A DNA stretch of 64,000 nucleotides from Halocatena salina. GTDB taxonomy: Archaea > Halobacteriota > Halobacteria > Halobacteriales > Haloarculaceae. The notes under the pieces were generated by a model. That model had not been told where the DNA came from. It ran no database searches and saw nothing but the letters and a program-made list of their open reading frames with translations. This document shows positions 38,949 to 47,609 of the stretch, piece by piece; the first letter of the stretch is position 1; every line of letters starts with the position of its first letter. The translations under genes were made by a program, and so were the position numbers. The DNA lies in the NCBI RefSeq assembly GCF_023115355.1, contig NZ_CP096019.1, forward strand, positions 806,001-870,000. Reading direction: 5' to 3'.

Positions 38949-40061
38949 TCACGAAATTCGTTGCTCTTCGAGCACTGCATCGAGCTGTTGACGTTTCTCC
39001 CGCGCTCGTTCGAGATCACGATCGACAGAGTCATTTCGGATGCGCTCGCGGTCGTCGTCGTCGAGCCGTTCGTGGGCGACGGCGGTTTCCCGAAGCCGCT
39101 CGTACGCCGCGTTTTTGCACAGCGACCGTAGTTCTCGGAGTTGTGGCACCGTTTTCTCGGGGGCGAACCGACCGGCGACGGCGATGCGTTCGCGGATCTG
39201 GTACCGAAGGGCCCCAGCAGAGGGTGGTGGCCACGCGATTTCGAGCGGGCCGCCGTCGAGACGGCTCAGATACGTGCGGTTCGTCCGTACGGCGCTGAGA
39301 AGCGCCTGTGGATCGTCTACGTAATGACTCAACTTCGAACGGGAGTAGTCCGCGTACTCAAGCAGCGTCGGGATCGGTTCGGTGCCCGCTTCGTGTGTCA
39401 TAACGAACTCACACAGCGCCGGTGGCGGCTGGCGGTAGTCGACGAGCGGATACTGCTCCGTCGTGGCGACAAGCGATAGTACCTCTCGGGTGCTCGCCTC
39501 AGTGCGGAACGTCTCGAACGCTGTATCGACGGTGTCGTTGTACTGCTCGATCGGCGTTCGAATCTGATCGACCGAGGCGTCGAGATCGACCGTTTCGAAC
39601 CGGCGGAGCCGTTCGAGCCGCTCGATCCGTTCGACGGTCGCATCGCGCTGTTGGGTAACCGCGTGGCGTGCATCGTCGTAGCGTTCTCGTAGCTCTCGGT
39701 ATCGATCCAACAGCTCGGCGTACTCGGCGGCGGGTCGTAGCGCCGACCGTGCGCGGTCGAACTCCGCGGCAGAGAGCGTTTGCTGGTGGAGTTGCTCGTC
39801 GGCCGCCTCGAAGGCCTCCCGTTCGGGCAACCCCTCCGGTAATCCCTCGATCTGATCGACCAGTTTCTCTTGAAACTCGACGTAGCCCTCGAAATCGTCC
39901 CAGTCGGTCGCTCGCTCCTCATACCGATCGAACAGGTCGATCACGTCGTGATAGGCCGTACTGACTGCCTTCAGATCCTTGACGCCGATCGATTCGACGC
40001 GATCGCACACCGCATCGTACTCCTTGACGACGTCTCGGAGCGTCTCGACTGCATCCGACAT
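38949..40061 (-). CDS. Haloarchaeal coiled-coil protein (370 aa, DUF7118-like)
   Basis: The protein is soluble, with no signal peptide or cysteine-rich motif. Its first 200 residues are heptad-rich helices (VKDLKAVSTAYHDVIDLFDRYEER, LLDRYRELRERYDDARHAVTQQRDATVERIERLERL), a long coiled coil. The C-terminal half holds a conserved-looking patch (PLEIAWPPPSAGALRYQIRERIAVAGRFAPEKTV) and ends in another charged helix. I recognise it as a haloarchaeal family, which I recall as DUF7118, with no known function. It directly follows hisI on the same strand with eight bases between them, probably in one message. Confidence 0.75.
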   Translation of the reverse strand: MSDAVETLRDVVKEYDAVCDRVESIGVKDLKAVSTAYHDVIDLFDRYEERATDWDDFEGYVEFQEKLVDQIEGLPEGLPEREAFEAADEQLHQQTLSAAEFDRARSALRPAAEYAELLDRYRELRERYDDARHAVTQQRDATVERIERLERLRRFETVDLDASVDQIRTPIEQYNDTVDTAFETFRTEASTREVLSLVATTEQYPLVDYRQPPPALCEFVMTHEAGTEPIPTLLEYADYSRSKLSHYVDDPQALLSAVRTNRTYLSRLDGGPLEIAWPPPSAGALRYQIRERIAVAGRFAPEKTVPQLRELRSLCKNAAYERLRETAVAHERLDDDDRERIRNDSVDRDLERAREKRQQLDAVLEEQRIS

Positions 40062-40069
40062 ACTACGCG

Positions 40070-40465
40070 TTACTCGTACACCTCCTCGGGATCGAACAGT
40101 TGCTCGCCCGTTTCAGCGGTCGAAACCTCAACCGTCGACTCCGTCCGCTCGACCGTTTCGACCGTCCGGTGGAAACAGCTCTCATAACCTGTGTGACACG
40201 CACCACCCTCCTGTTCGACCTCATACACCAACGCATCACTGTCGCAGTCGACTCGGATCTCTTCGACGTGTTGAACGTGGCCGCTGCTCGCTCCTTTCTG
40301 CCAGAGTTCCTCCCGACTGCGAGAATAGTAGTGCGCCAACCCTGTTTCTTGGGTTCGCTCGACGGCTTCCGGGGAGGCGTACGCGAACATCAAAACCCGT
40401 CCGGACTCGGCGTCGTGGGCGATCGCCGGGATCAGTCCATCCTCGAAGGTGAGATCGACGGTCAT
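40070..40465 (-). CDS. hisI: Phosphoribosyl-AMP cyclohydrolase HisI
   Basis: HisI opens the adenine ring of phosphoribosyl-AMP in the third step of histidine synthesis. The 131-aa protein has the family blocks [32 protein letters not shown] (about 24-55), [29 protein letters not shown] (about 57-85), and the zinc-binding HTGYESCF (about 91-98). The phosphoribosyl-ATP pyrophosphatase HisE is not fused, as usual in archaea. It is the first gene of a pair with the coiled-coil protein. Confidence 0.95.
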   Translation of the reverse strand: MTVDLTFEDGLIPAIAHDAESGRVLMFAYASPEAVERTQETGLAHYYSRSREELWQKGASSGHVQHVEEIRVDCDSDALVYEVEQEGGACHTGYESCFHRTVETVERTESTVEVSTAETGEQLFDPEEVYE

Positions 40466-40550
40466 GACCGATCGAATGGACGGTCAGTGAATAGTCCTTT
40501 TGTCCTCGAAATTCGGGAACACTTTTCGGTGCTTGGTGATAACTTACAAC

Positions 40551-41486
40551 ATGGAGAACGTGAGACCGCCCGGAGAACGAGTCACGACTAAGACTGAGAC
40601 ACTCCCGTCGGTCGACTACCGAATCGCCGTAGCGCTCCAAACGCCGACTCCAGTCGAGCAGTTGCTCCGTACGGCACTCGATCTCGCAGCCGACAACGAT
40701 GGGGAGGTCCTCATCGTGAGCGTCATCACGAAACCCCGTAGCTCCCCGTTCTCGCTGTTCACCGACGAGTTCATCAAACGGGAGTTCAGTGGTGATCGCC
40801 GAGAGATACTCGACCGTGCGATAGCGATGGCGGATGGCTCCGGCGTTCCGATCCGTGGACGGTTGCTGGTCGCCCACGACGTTCCCCGAGCCATCGGCGA
40901 GGCCGTTTCGGAGTTCGGGTGTGACGCCGTGTTGCTTGGCTGGCACGATCGTCGTCGCCCGGAGGCGGTGTTCGGGCGAAACGTCGACCGAGTAGTGACG
41001 CGCGCACCGTGTGACGTCCTCGTCGAGAAGATCGGGCACACGGCCGATTCGGTCGAGCGCATACTGCTTCCGGCGGGGAAAGGCCCGAACACCGAGCTTG
41101 CGGCGAGCGTGGCGAGCGCGATCGCGGTGGCCAACGACGCCGGGATCGACGTGCTTCGGCTCATCGGAACCGATCCAACGCCCGCAGAGCGAACCGACGC
41201 TCACCGACAAGTGACCGCTATCGGCGAGCTGCTCGAACCGGTCTCTGACGTGTCGTTGTTGGTTAAAGAGACCGAATCGGTGGCCGAAGCCATCATCGAA
41301 GCGACCGGCGATCGGGACATAACTGTCCTCGGTGCGACCGATCGAACGTGGACCCAGCGGTTAGTCGTCGGTCCAACACCGGAAAAAGTCGGCCGGAACG
41401 CCCGAAGCACGGTCATCGTAACCAAACGCGGCGACCGACTGACCTCAACGCTCAACTACTGGCTGCGACAGTTCGGGCGAAGTTGA
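40551..41486 (+). CDS. Tandem universal stress protein (UspA family)
   Basis: The 311-aa protein contains two Usp domains. The first (about 20-160) starts YRIAVALQTPTPVEQLLRTALDLA and has GCDAVLLGWHDRRRPEAVFGRNVDRVVTRAPCDVLV. The second (about 168-300) has VERILLPAGKGPNTELAASVA and TVLGATDRTWTQRLVVGPTPEKVGRNA. The first domain has the GRNVDRV stretch in place of a clean G-x9-G(S/T) ATP loop. A role in stress response is the family rule, not seen here. ATG 40551 is chosen over an upstream in-frame start because the domain begins soon after. Confidence 0.88.
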   Translation: MENVRPPGERVTTKTETLPSVDYRIAVALQTPTPVEQLLRTALDLAADNDGEVLIVSVITKPRSSPFSLFTDEFIKREFSGDRREILDRAIAMADGSGVPIRGRLLVAHDVPRAIGEAVSEFGCDAVLLGWHDRRRPEAVFGRNVDRVVTRAPCDVLVEKIGHTADSVERILLPAGKGPNTELAASVASAIAVANDAGIDVLRLIGTDPTPAERTDAHRQVTAIGELLEPVSDVSLLVKETESVAEAIIEATGDRDITVLGATDRTWTQRLVVGPTPEKVGRNARSTVIVTKRGDRLTSTLNYWLRQFGRS

Positions 41487-41586
41487 TGTCGTCGTGTCTG
41501 CGTAACACTGTTATCGAGAGCCTCGGTCCGTTCGGTCGTGAGTGAATGACAACGTACTATTAGAATAGCAGACACGAATCGTGTGT

Positions 41587-42159
41587 ATGACTACTGCTCT
41601 CGACCTCCGTCAGTACCGCCCTGCCGACGACGACCGTGTCCGCGAACTCCACGAGACCGCGTTACGAGCGGCGGGTGGGTTCATCGAGGGAGTGCCGGAG
41701 CTGGATCTCGACGCCGTCGAAAAGACGTATCTCACGGACGGCGACTTTCTCGTCGGTGAGATCGATGATCGGATCGTAGCGATGGGCGCGTTCCGGCCAG
41801 CCACGGGCCACATCACCGAAGTCCTTGACTGCTCTGGGACGACCGCAGAACTGAAACGGCTGCGCGTCGATCCCGTTCACCAACGAAACGGGTACGGCCA
41901 AGCCGTCTGCGAGGAAGTGGAGCGCCGCGCGCGCGAGCAGGGCTTTACGGAGATAGTGCTCGATACGACACCTGCACAGACAGGCGCACGGCGGTTTTTC
42001 GAGACCAACGGCTTCGAACAGGTACGGACCGAACGCCGCCGATGGGAGGGCGACCCGTTCGAGCTGCTGTTTTACCGAAAATCGCTGGTAGACGGAGCGT
42101 CGTTCACAGCAAATACTCGTCTCCGGCCAGATCGACGAACGAATCGGCGGCGTCGATGA
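41587..42159 (+). CDS. GNAT-family N-acetyltransferase
   Basis: The 190-aa protein has the acetyl-CoA-binding GNAT core: LRQYRPADDDRVRELHETAL at the start, then GDFLVGEIDDRIVAMGAF, and motif A LKRLRVDPVHQRNGYGQAVCEEVERRA (about 95-121, with the Q/R-x-x-G-x-G/A turn). GARRFFETNGFEQV follows near the end. The last 20 or so residues, rich in Arg, run into the opposite-strand NYN gene and are unlike a GNAT tail. The substrate is unknown. ATG 41587 is preferred to GTG 41581. Confidence 0.88.
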   Translation: MTTALDLRQYRPADDDRVRELHETALRAAGGFIEGVPELDLDAVEKTYLTDGDFLVGEIDDRIVAMGAFRPATGHITEVLDCSGTTAELKRLRVDPVHQRNGYGQAVCEEVERRAREQGFTEIVLDTTPAQTGARRFFETNGFEQVRTERRRWEGDPFELLFYRKSLVDGASFTANTRLRPDRRTNRRRR

Positions 42160-42595
42160 GATCCTCAGAGGTCGAGGGACGGAAACTCATGACTTCGACC
42201 CGGACGCCTTCGTGGCGGAGGTGCCAACAGAGACGGGTAAAATCGCCATCGCCGGTACAGAGCACGATCGCATCGACGTGTTGTGCGAGCGTGATGGCGT
42301 CGAGACTCAGCCCGACGTCCCAGTCGGCCTTCTTCGTTCCGTCGGCGAACGTTTTCAGATCCTTGCTTTTCGTTTCGTATCCAATATCAGACAACGCCTC
42401 GAAAAACCGCTCCTCGTCGGGAGAGTGCGCCCGAATGACGTATGCGATGGCGCGAACCAGCTCCCGCTCGTACACTGCCTGTTCGAGTACGGCGTCGTAA
42501 TCGACGTTCCGTGAGAAAAGACTGTGAGCACTGTGGTAGAGATTTTGCGCGTCGGCAAGCACCGCGACGCGCTGGCTCGAATGCAACGGTGGCAT
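42104..42595 (-). CDS. NYN-domain (LabA/DUF88-like) protein, probable RNase
   Basis: The 163-aa protein is one NYN domain, a PIN-like metal-dependent nuclease fold. Candidate metal ligands are the Asp in VAVLADAQNLYHSA (near residue 13), the Asp/Glu in DWDVGLSLDAITLA, and the Asp residues in IVLCTGDGDFTRLCWHL (about 115-131). The core is complete and ends with VEVMSFRPSTSEDLIDAADSFVDL. ATG 42595 is the family start; the frame extends upstream as a shadow. Its 3' end overlaps the tail of the GNAT gene by 56 bases, convergently. Confidence 0.88.
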   Translation of the reverse strand: MPPLHSSQRVAVLADAQNLYHSAHSLFSRNVDYDAVLEQAVYERELVRAIAYVIRAHSPDEERFFEALSDIGYETKSKDLKTFADGTKKADWDVGLSLDAITLAQHVDAIVLCTGDGDFTRLCWHLRHEGVRVEVMSFRPSTSEDLIDAADSFVDLAGDEYLL

Positions 42596-42693
42596 ACGCC
42601 GTATACGACCGTCCACGCGGATAGACTTTCGTATTCTCCTGACAGTGATACTCAATGCACGACACACGATTAAAATGCTCATAGATATTATCA

Positions 42694-42705
42694 GAATATA
42701 TTAAT
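42694..42705 (+). promoter_or_regulatory. Candidate TATA region of the dap-lys operon
   Basis: GAATATATTAAT is the nearest TATA-like sequence upstream of dapA. No TATA box is seen at the leaderless distance before ATG 42937. Transcription would start near 42725, giving a leader of about 210 bases. Confidence 0.4.
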
Positions 42706-42724
42706 TTGGCAGGTATTGGGGGGT

Positions 42725-42936
42725 GGCACAATTGCTAAGTCGTCCTAGCGCACCTCTACAGACATGCACGTCGTCACATCCCCAACTGCCACCGGGTGTG
42801 ACCGTCGGGTTCGCCCTAGGAAAACAAAACGCCCGTAGCGACGGGTCCATGGCGGGTTGGCACCCCGTCGCGGGCTGTTTTTGATAACGTTGTAGTGTGA
42901 CACCGACTGGACACCGAGCAGATCAAGTAAAAACGA
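42725..42936 (+). promoter_or_regulatory. Possible attenuator-type leader of the dap-lys operon
   Basis: The leader contains a 9-bp hairpin GTCACATCC/GGGTGTGAC (42773-42802). Two mutually exclusive structures follow. One is a short CCCGT-AGCG-ACGGG hairpin (42832-42845). The other is a long hairpin GCCCG-tag-CGACGGG with CCCGTCG-CGGGC (42831-42875), followed at once by TGTTTTT. The long form looks like an intrinsic terminator and the short form would prevent it. Most haloarchaeal genes are leaderless, so such a leader before a biosynthetic operon is notable. An alternative is a small RNA that ends at 42882. Confidence 0.5.
42831..42882 (+). terminator. Terminator-like hairpin with T run upstream of dapA
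   Basis: Twelve base pairs form with a three-base bulge: GCCCG (42831-42835) with CGGGC (42871-42875), and CGACGGG (42839-42845) with CCCGTCG (42864-42870). Five T residues follow at 42878-42882. The hairpin lies 55 bases before dapA, not after a gene, which suggests conditional termination. Confidence 0.55.
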
Positions 42937-43863
42937 ATGAGACACGAACCGTTCACAGGCGTCTTTCCAGCGATGACGACGCCGTTTACGGACGAGTACA
43001 GCATCGATCACGACCGGCTCGCTGCGCAGGCAGAGCGTCTCGAAGCTGCGGGCGTCGACGGGCTGGTTCCCGTCGGCACGACGGGCGAGAGCGCGACGAT
43101 GACCCACGATGAGCACATCGAAGTCATCGAGACGGTCGTCGAGGCGGTAACCGACGTGCCCGTGATCGCAGGGGCTGGGAGCAACGCGACCCACGAGGCG
43201 GTCGATCTCGCAGCTCGTGCAGCGGATGCGGGTGCCGATGGACTGTTGCTCATCGCGCCATACTACAACAACCCCGAACCGGCCGGCATGGAAGAGCATT
43301 TCCGAACGATCGCCGACAAGGTGGACCTCCCACAGATCGTGTACAACGTCCCGAGCCGCACCGGGCGGAACGTGGCCGTCGATACGGCCGTTTCGCTAGC
43401 CAGCCACGAGAACGTGGTTGGATATAAGGCCGCCAGCGGGGATCTCAACCGCGTCACGGAGATCATCGAACGCACGCGGAATGAGACGTTCTCGGTACTT
43501 TCGGGCGACGACGCACTCACGACGCCGATGCTCGCCATCGGTGCGACCGGTTGTATCAGCGTCGCAGCCAACGTCGAACCCGAACGGATGTGTGCGATGG
43601 TGCACGCCGCCCTTGAGGAGGAGTACGATCGCGCTCGGGAGCTACACCACGAACTCGGTCCGTTGTTTCGGGCGCTGTTCCTCGAAACGAATCCCATTCC
43701 GGTTACGGCCGCGATGGAGATCCGAGAACACGCCCCAGAGCGCCTGCGCTCGCCGCTGTCGCCCCTCAGTCCCGAGAACCGCGAACAGCTTGCCAGCGTC
43801 CTCGAATCGCTCGAACCGTTCGAACCGCTCGAAGCACAGCCCGCACGTGAGGGCCATTCATGA
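42937..43863 (+). CDS. dapA: 4-hydroxy-tetrahydrodipicolinate synthase DapA
   Basis: DapA condenses pyruvate with aspartate semialdehyde, the first step committed to lysine. The 308-aa TIM barrel has GVFPAMTTPFTDE at the start, PVGTTGESATMTHDEHIEVIE (about 48-68), the YNVPSRTG segment (Tyr about 136) and VGYKAASGDL with the Schiff-base Lys (about residue 163). It is the first gene of the operon dapA-dapB-dapD-lysA-dapF-dapE. Its stop overlaps the dapB start (ATGA). An unusual leader with terminator-like structure lies upstream. Confidence 0.95.
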   Translation: MRHEPFTGVFPAMTTPFTDEYSIDHDRLAAQAERLEAAGVDGLVPVGTTGESATMTHDEHIEVIETVVEAVTDVPVIAGAGSNATHEAVDLAARAADAGADGLLLIAPYYNNPEPAGMEEHFRTIADKVDLPQIVYNVPSRTGRNVAVDTAVSLASHENVVGYKAASGDLNRVTEIIERTRNETFSVLSGDDALTTPMLAIGATGCISVAANVEPERMCAMVHAALEEEYDRARELHHELGPLFRALFLETNPIPVTAAMEIREHAPERLRSPLSPLSPENREQLASVLESLEPFEPLEAQPAREGHS

Positions 43864-44615
43864 CAGTCGCGGTGACGGGGGCGTCGGGCCGCATGGGCCG
43901 AACGATACTCGAGTTGGCGAGCGACCGCGGCGTGGAAACGATCGCAGTTTCACAGACGTTCACCGACGTCGATGAAGCGGTTAGTACGTGCAAACCGGAG
44001 ACCCTGCCGTCGGTACTGGCCGAACGGTCGGTCGACGCATTGATCGATTTTACCGTCCCAGCGGCGAGCGTCGAATTCCTCGATGCGTGCGTGGAGACCG
44101 AAACGCCCGCAGTGATCGGAACGACCGGATTCGAAGCGTCGGAACTGGATCGTATCGAACGAGCGAGCGACGTGGTTCCCGTGCTGCGGGCGGCAAACTT
44201 CGCGCGCGGCGTACAGGGCTTGCTCGCGCTTGTCCGCGAGGCGGCTGGGGCCCTTCCGGGGTATGACGTGGAACTCACCGAGACCCACCACAACGGAAAG
44301 CGTGACGCACCGAGTGGAACGGCCAACACGCTGCTCGATGCGATCGAGGAGGAGACCGACGCCACCGAGCGCGTCTACGGTCGAGACGGGATCCAGCCCC
44401 GGAACGACGGCGAGATCGGTGTTCACGTCCTGCGTGCGGGATCGATCCGTGGCGAGCACGAGGTCGTCTTTGCCGGCAACGATGAAGTGCTCACACTGAC
44501 CCACCGGGCCGAAAGCCGCCGCGTGTTCGCAGCGGGAGCACTCGATGCCGCAGCGTGGCTTCACGGACGAGAGCCGAGACGGTACACGTTCAGCGAGGTA
44601 ATCGCAGACACATGA
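43860..44615 (+). CDS. dapB: 4-hydroxy-tetrahydrodipicolinate reductase DapB
   Basis: DapB reduces the DapA product with NAD(P)H to tetrahydrodipicolinate. The 251-aa protein has the nucleotide motif VAVTGASGRMGRTILELA (about 3-20), a DFTVPAAS strand, GTTGF, the catalytic ELTETHHNGKRDAPSGTA block (about 137-154) and a C-terminal HRAESRRVFAAGALDAAAWL. It overlaps dapA and dapD by four bases each, so translation is coupled along the operon. Confidence 0.95.
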   Translation: MTVAVTGASGRMGRTILELASDRGVETIAVSQTFTDVDEAVSTCKPETLPSVLAERSVDALIDFTVPAASVEFLDACVETETPAVIGTTGFEASELDRIERASDVVPVLRAANFARGVQGLLALVREAAGALPGYDVELTETHHNGKRDAPSGTANTLLDAIEEETDATERVYGRDGIQPRNDGEIGVHVLRAGSIRGEHEVVFAGNDEVLTLTHRAESRRVFAAGALDAAAWLHGREPRRYTFSEVIADT

Positions 44616-45454
44616 GTACGAATTCGTTACGATCGGAGATCACGGAGTTGTATCAGCGCTATGACAACGGCCAAGTGACCGCTAGCGAGGCAGGCACAGA
44701 GGAATATGCAACGCTCGATGCGTTCCTCGACGCGCTCGAAACCGGCGACATCCGCGCAGCCGAACGACAGGGCGACGAGTGGGCGGCCAACGAATGGGTC
44801 AAACGCGGGATCCTGTTGAACTTCGGACTGCGAGAGATCCGAAGCCACACATACGGCGATGTCACGTACCACGACGTACTCCCGTTGCGCGAAACGGGGG
44901 ATCTCCCCGGCCGAGGAACACGAAACACGCCCGACGGAACGGTGGTCCGACGTGGGTCGTACGTCGGTAGTGACGCCATCCTGATGAGTCCAGCGTTCGT
45001 CAACGTCGGCGCGTACGTCGGCGACGGCACGCTCGTCGACTCCTGTGACACCGTCGGCTCGTGTGCACAGATCGGTGCCAACGTGAAACTCGGCGCGAAC
45101 ACATTGATCGGGGGCGTTCTCGAACCGGTCGAAAACGCGCCAGTTGTCGTGGAAGACGACGTCTCTCTGGGTGCAGGCTGTCGAGTAACGTCCGGATTCG
45201 TCGTCGGCGAGGGCTGTGTCGTGGGGGAAAACACGCTACTCACGCCACGAATCCCGGTGTACGATCTCGTCGACGAGGAGATCCGCTACGGCCGACTGCC
45301 TCCCGAGCGACGAGCGTTCACGCGCTTTGTCGAATCGGGCGTCGGCGAGCACGATCTCTTCGAAGGCGGAGCGTACAAACCGGCGGTCGTCGCAACCGAC
45401 ATCGAGACGACGACGCTCGAAGGAACCGAACGGGAGGCAGCGCTCCGGGAGTAA
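44612..45454 (+). CDS. dapD: Tetrahydrodipicolinate N-succinyltransferase DapD
   Basis: DapD succinylates tetrahydrodipicolinate, which commits this operon to the succinylase branch. The 280-aa protein has an N-terminal helical part (SLRSEITELYQRYDNG) and a left-handed beta helix of hexapeptide repeats (VRRGSYVGSDAILMSPAFVNVGAYVGDGTLVDS and following, about 110-225), where succinyl-CoA binds. The block ENAPVVVEDDVSLGAGCRVTSGFVVGEGCVV continues the helix. ATG 44612 overlaps the dapB stop; the frame upstream of it is a shadow. Confidence 0.94.
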   Translation: MSTNSLRSEITELYQRYDNGQVTASEAGTEEYATLDAFLDALETGDIRAAERQGDEWAANEWVKRGILLNFGLREIRSHTYGDVTYHDVLPLRETGDLPGRGTRNTPDGTVVRRGSYVGSDAILMSPAFVNVGAYVGDGTLVDSCDTVGSCAQIGANVKLGANTLIGGVLEPVENAPVVVEDDVSLGAGCRVTSGFVVGEGCVVGENTLLTPRIPVYDLVDEEIRYGRLPPERRAFTRFVESGVGEHDLFEGGAYKPAVVATDIETTTLEGTEREAALRE

Positions 45455-45460
45455 CACGAC

Positions 45461-45490
45461 ATGACCACGAACCCGCCTGTGAAGAGATGA
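45461..45490 (+). other. Nine-codon reading frame duplicating the lysA start
   Basis: ATG 45461 to TGA 45490 encodes MTTNPPVKR. Its first seven residues equal those of LysA (MTTNPPVRR), and the DNA is a near-copy of the lysA start 26 bases downstream. The TGA overlaps the lysA ATG (ATGA). It is a tandem duplication with a 26-base period that has left a minimal upstream frame, coupled to lysA. Confidence 0.65.
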
Positions 45491-46710
45491 CCACGAATCC
45501 ACCTGTGCGACGACTGGCCGACTGGCCGGACGGTCGACTCCGGGAGCTCGCGGACGAGCACGGCACGCCGCTCTACGTGATCGATCCCGATCGGATTCGT
45601 GAGAACGCAGACCGTCTTGGGACAGCCTTCCCCGAGGCCGAGGTGAGCTACGCACTCAAAGCGAACACGAACCGGGCCGTACTCGACACCGTCGAGCAGT
45701 GCGGACTCGGTGCTGAGTGTGCTTCTGCGGGCGAGGTGCAGCGGGCGATCGACGCGGGATTCTCGGGCGACCGGATCAGATACACCGCCGTCAACCCGCC
45801 CGCCCGTGACCTCGATCACGTCGTGGAACTCGCTCGCGGCCACGAATTCGTCACCACGATCGGCGCACTCGATACGCTCGATCGGCTTCGAGACCGGGAC
45901 TTCGCCGGTCACATCTGTGTGCGCGTCAACCCCGGCGTCGGTGCTGGCCACCACGCGAAAGTCACGACCGGCGACGCACCGCAGTTCGGGATTCCCTACG
46001 ACCGGGTCCCCGACGTTTGCACGTCAATCCGAACGGAGATGCCCGCGGTCGATCTCGTCGGCCTTCACGCCCACGCTGGAAGCGGGATTTCGGGAGATGA
46101 TCTCTCGGCCCACCGGGAGCTAGTCCGACGGATGGCCGAACTCGGTAGACAGGTGGGTGGACTCGATTTCGTCGCCGTCGGCGGGGGGTTTGGCGTTCCG
46201 TACGATCCTGAAGAGCCGCCGCTCGATCTCGACGCCGTGGCAGCGGCCACGCGAGAGGCGTTCGATCGCTGTAACGCACAGCTTGCGATCGAGCCGGGCC
46301 GGTATCTCGTCGCCGATAGCGGAGTGCTCCTGACGACCGTGACGGCGGTGAAACCCACGCCGGAAACACCCGTCGTCGGCGTCGATGCGGGAATGACGAC
46401 GCTACTCCGACCCGCGCTGTACGGAGCCGTCCACGAGATCCACAGCCTCGCTCCGGATGGGGATGCCCGACCGTCCCGGTCGTGTCTTCTCGCCGGGCCG
46501 ATCTGTGAGACTGCCGACGTGCTCGACCGGAATCGATCGCTGCCCGATCCACGGTACGGCGACGTGCTCGCGGTCGGAAACGCTGGGGCGTACGGCTACG
46601 AGATGGCCAGCCAGTACAACTCTCGGCCGCGACCGGCCGTCGTCTCGCTGGCTGGCGACCGCATCGCACGGCGGGAGACGATCTCTGATCTCACCCGATT
46701 GGAACGATAG
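45487..46710 (+). CDS. lysA: Diaminopimelate decarboxylase LysA
   Basis: LysA decarboxylates meso-diaminopimelate to L-lysine with pyridoxal phosphate. The 407-aa protein has the PLP-Lys motif VSYALKANTNRAVL (Lys about residue 58), GLHAHAGSGI, the glycine-rich VGGGFGVPYDP (about 229-239), EPGRYLVADSGVLLT, GPICETADVL with the active-site Cys, and NAGAYGYEMASQYNSRPRPA at the end. ATG 45487 is preceded by a near-identical copy of its own start. It follows dapD by 32 bases and precedes dapF by 35 bases in the same operon. Confidence 0.94.
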   Translation: MTTNPPVRRLADWPDGRLRELADEHGTPLYVIDPDRIRENADRLGTAFPEAEVSYALKANTNRAVLDTVEQCGLGAECASAGEVQRAIDAGFSGDRIRYTAVNPPARDLDHVVELARGHEFVTTIGALDTLDRLRDRDFAGHICVRVNPGVGAGHHAKVTTGDAPQFGIPYDRVPDVCTSIRTEMPAVDLVGLHAHAGSGISGDDLSAHRELVRRMAELGRQVGGLDFVAVGGGFGVPYDPEEPPLDLDAVAAATREAFDRCNAQLAIEPGRYLVADSGVLLTTVTAVKPTPETPVVGVDAGMTTLLRPALYGAVHEIHSLAPDGDARPSRSCLLAGPICETADVLDRNRSLPDPRYGDVLAVGNAGAYGYEMASQYNSRPRPAVVSLAGDRIARRETISDLTRLER

Positions 46711-46745
46711 CTGAACGATAGAACCACAACCAATTCGACTGAATC

Positions 46746-47609
46746 ATGATTCACGTAGAAAAGTACCACGGAACTGGAAACGATTTCATCGTCGTCGATG
46801 CCGCACTCACCGTTCCCGATCGTCGTGCGTTCGCCATCAAATACTGCGACCGCGAGACCGGGATCAGCCAACCAGACACGGAGACGACCGGTGCGGACGG
46901 TGTGTTGTTCCTCGCGCTAGAGAAGCAGTACTCGCCGCCACGAGTGGTGATGACGCTCGTCCAGCCCGACGGAAGCGTCGCAACGATGTGTGGTAACGGC
47001 GTGCGGTGTGCGGCGGCATGGGCCGCCGAACAAACGGGGGCAGACGAACTGATGATCGATACGCTTGCGGGCACCCGACGGGCGACGGTCGGAGACGAGA
47101 CGGTACGTGTCGAGATGGGCCAACCGTCGTTCGATCCCGATACGGTCCCCCTAGCAGAAGAGTCGCCGCTTATCGAGGCGTCTATCGACGACCTCACCGT
47201 GACAGCTGTTAACACAGGCGTTCCACACGCAGTAGCGTTCGTCGATGACGTGGCGGATGTCGATCTCCAACGCATCGGTCCATCCGTTCGCAACGCATCG
47301 GTGTTTCCGGAGGGTGCGAACGTGACGATCGCCTCGAAAGACGCCGAGCGCCCGGGACACGTCTTCGAACAGCGTACGTTCGAGCGGGGCGTCGAGGACG
47401 AAACGGCGTCCTGTGGCACGGGCGCGGTCGCGATCGCTGCCGCGGCTCGGCGGCTCGGACGCATCGACGGAAGCGAATCGGTCACGGTGTGTCCCGAAGG
47501 TGGTACACTCGAAGTGACGATTTCGGCTGACGGGACGACGTTAGCGGGTTCCGTCGCCCAGTCGTACGCGACCGAACTGCCCGTCGCCGAACCCCGTCGA
47601 ATCAGCTGA
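46746..47609 (+). CDS. dapF: Diaminopimelate epimerase DapF
   Basis: DapF interconverts LL- and meso-diaminopimelate without a cofactor, using two cysteines. The 287-aa protein has KYHGTGNDFIVVDA at the start, the first active Cys in MCGNGVRCAAAW (about residue 81), the second in ETASCGTGAVAIAAA (about 221), and a VNTGVPHAVAFVDDV block between. Its stop overlaps the dapE start (TGATG). Confidence 0.95.
   Translation: MIHVEKYHGTGNDFIVVDAALTVPDRRAFAIKYCDRETGISQPDTETTGADGVLFLALEKQYSPPRVVMTLVQPDGSVATMCGNGVRCAAAWAAEQTGADELMIDTLAGTRRATVGDETVRVEMGQPSFDPDTVPLAEESPLIEASIDDLTVTAVNTGVPHAVAFVDDVADVDLQRIGPSVRNASVFPEGANVTIASKDAERPGHVFEQRTFERGVEDETASCGTGAVAIAAAARRLGRIDGSESVTVCPEGGTLEVTISADGTTLAGSVAQSYATELPVAEPRRIS

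Noticed and set aside
45061-45486. Long upstream extension of lysA in the same frame
   Set aside because: The extension is Arg-rich and overlaps dapD in another frame. The LysA family begins near 45487, so the extension is a shadow.
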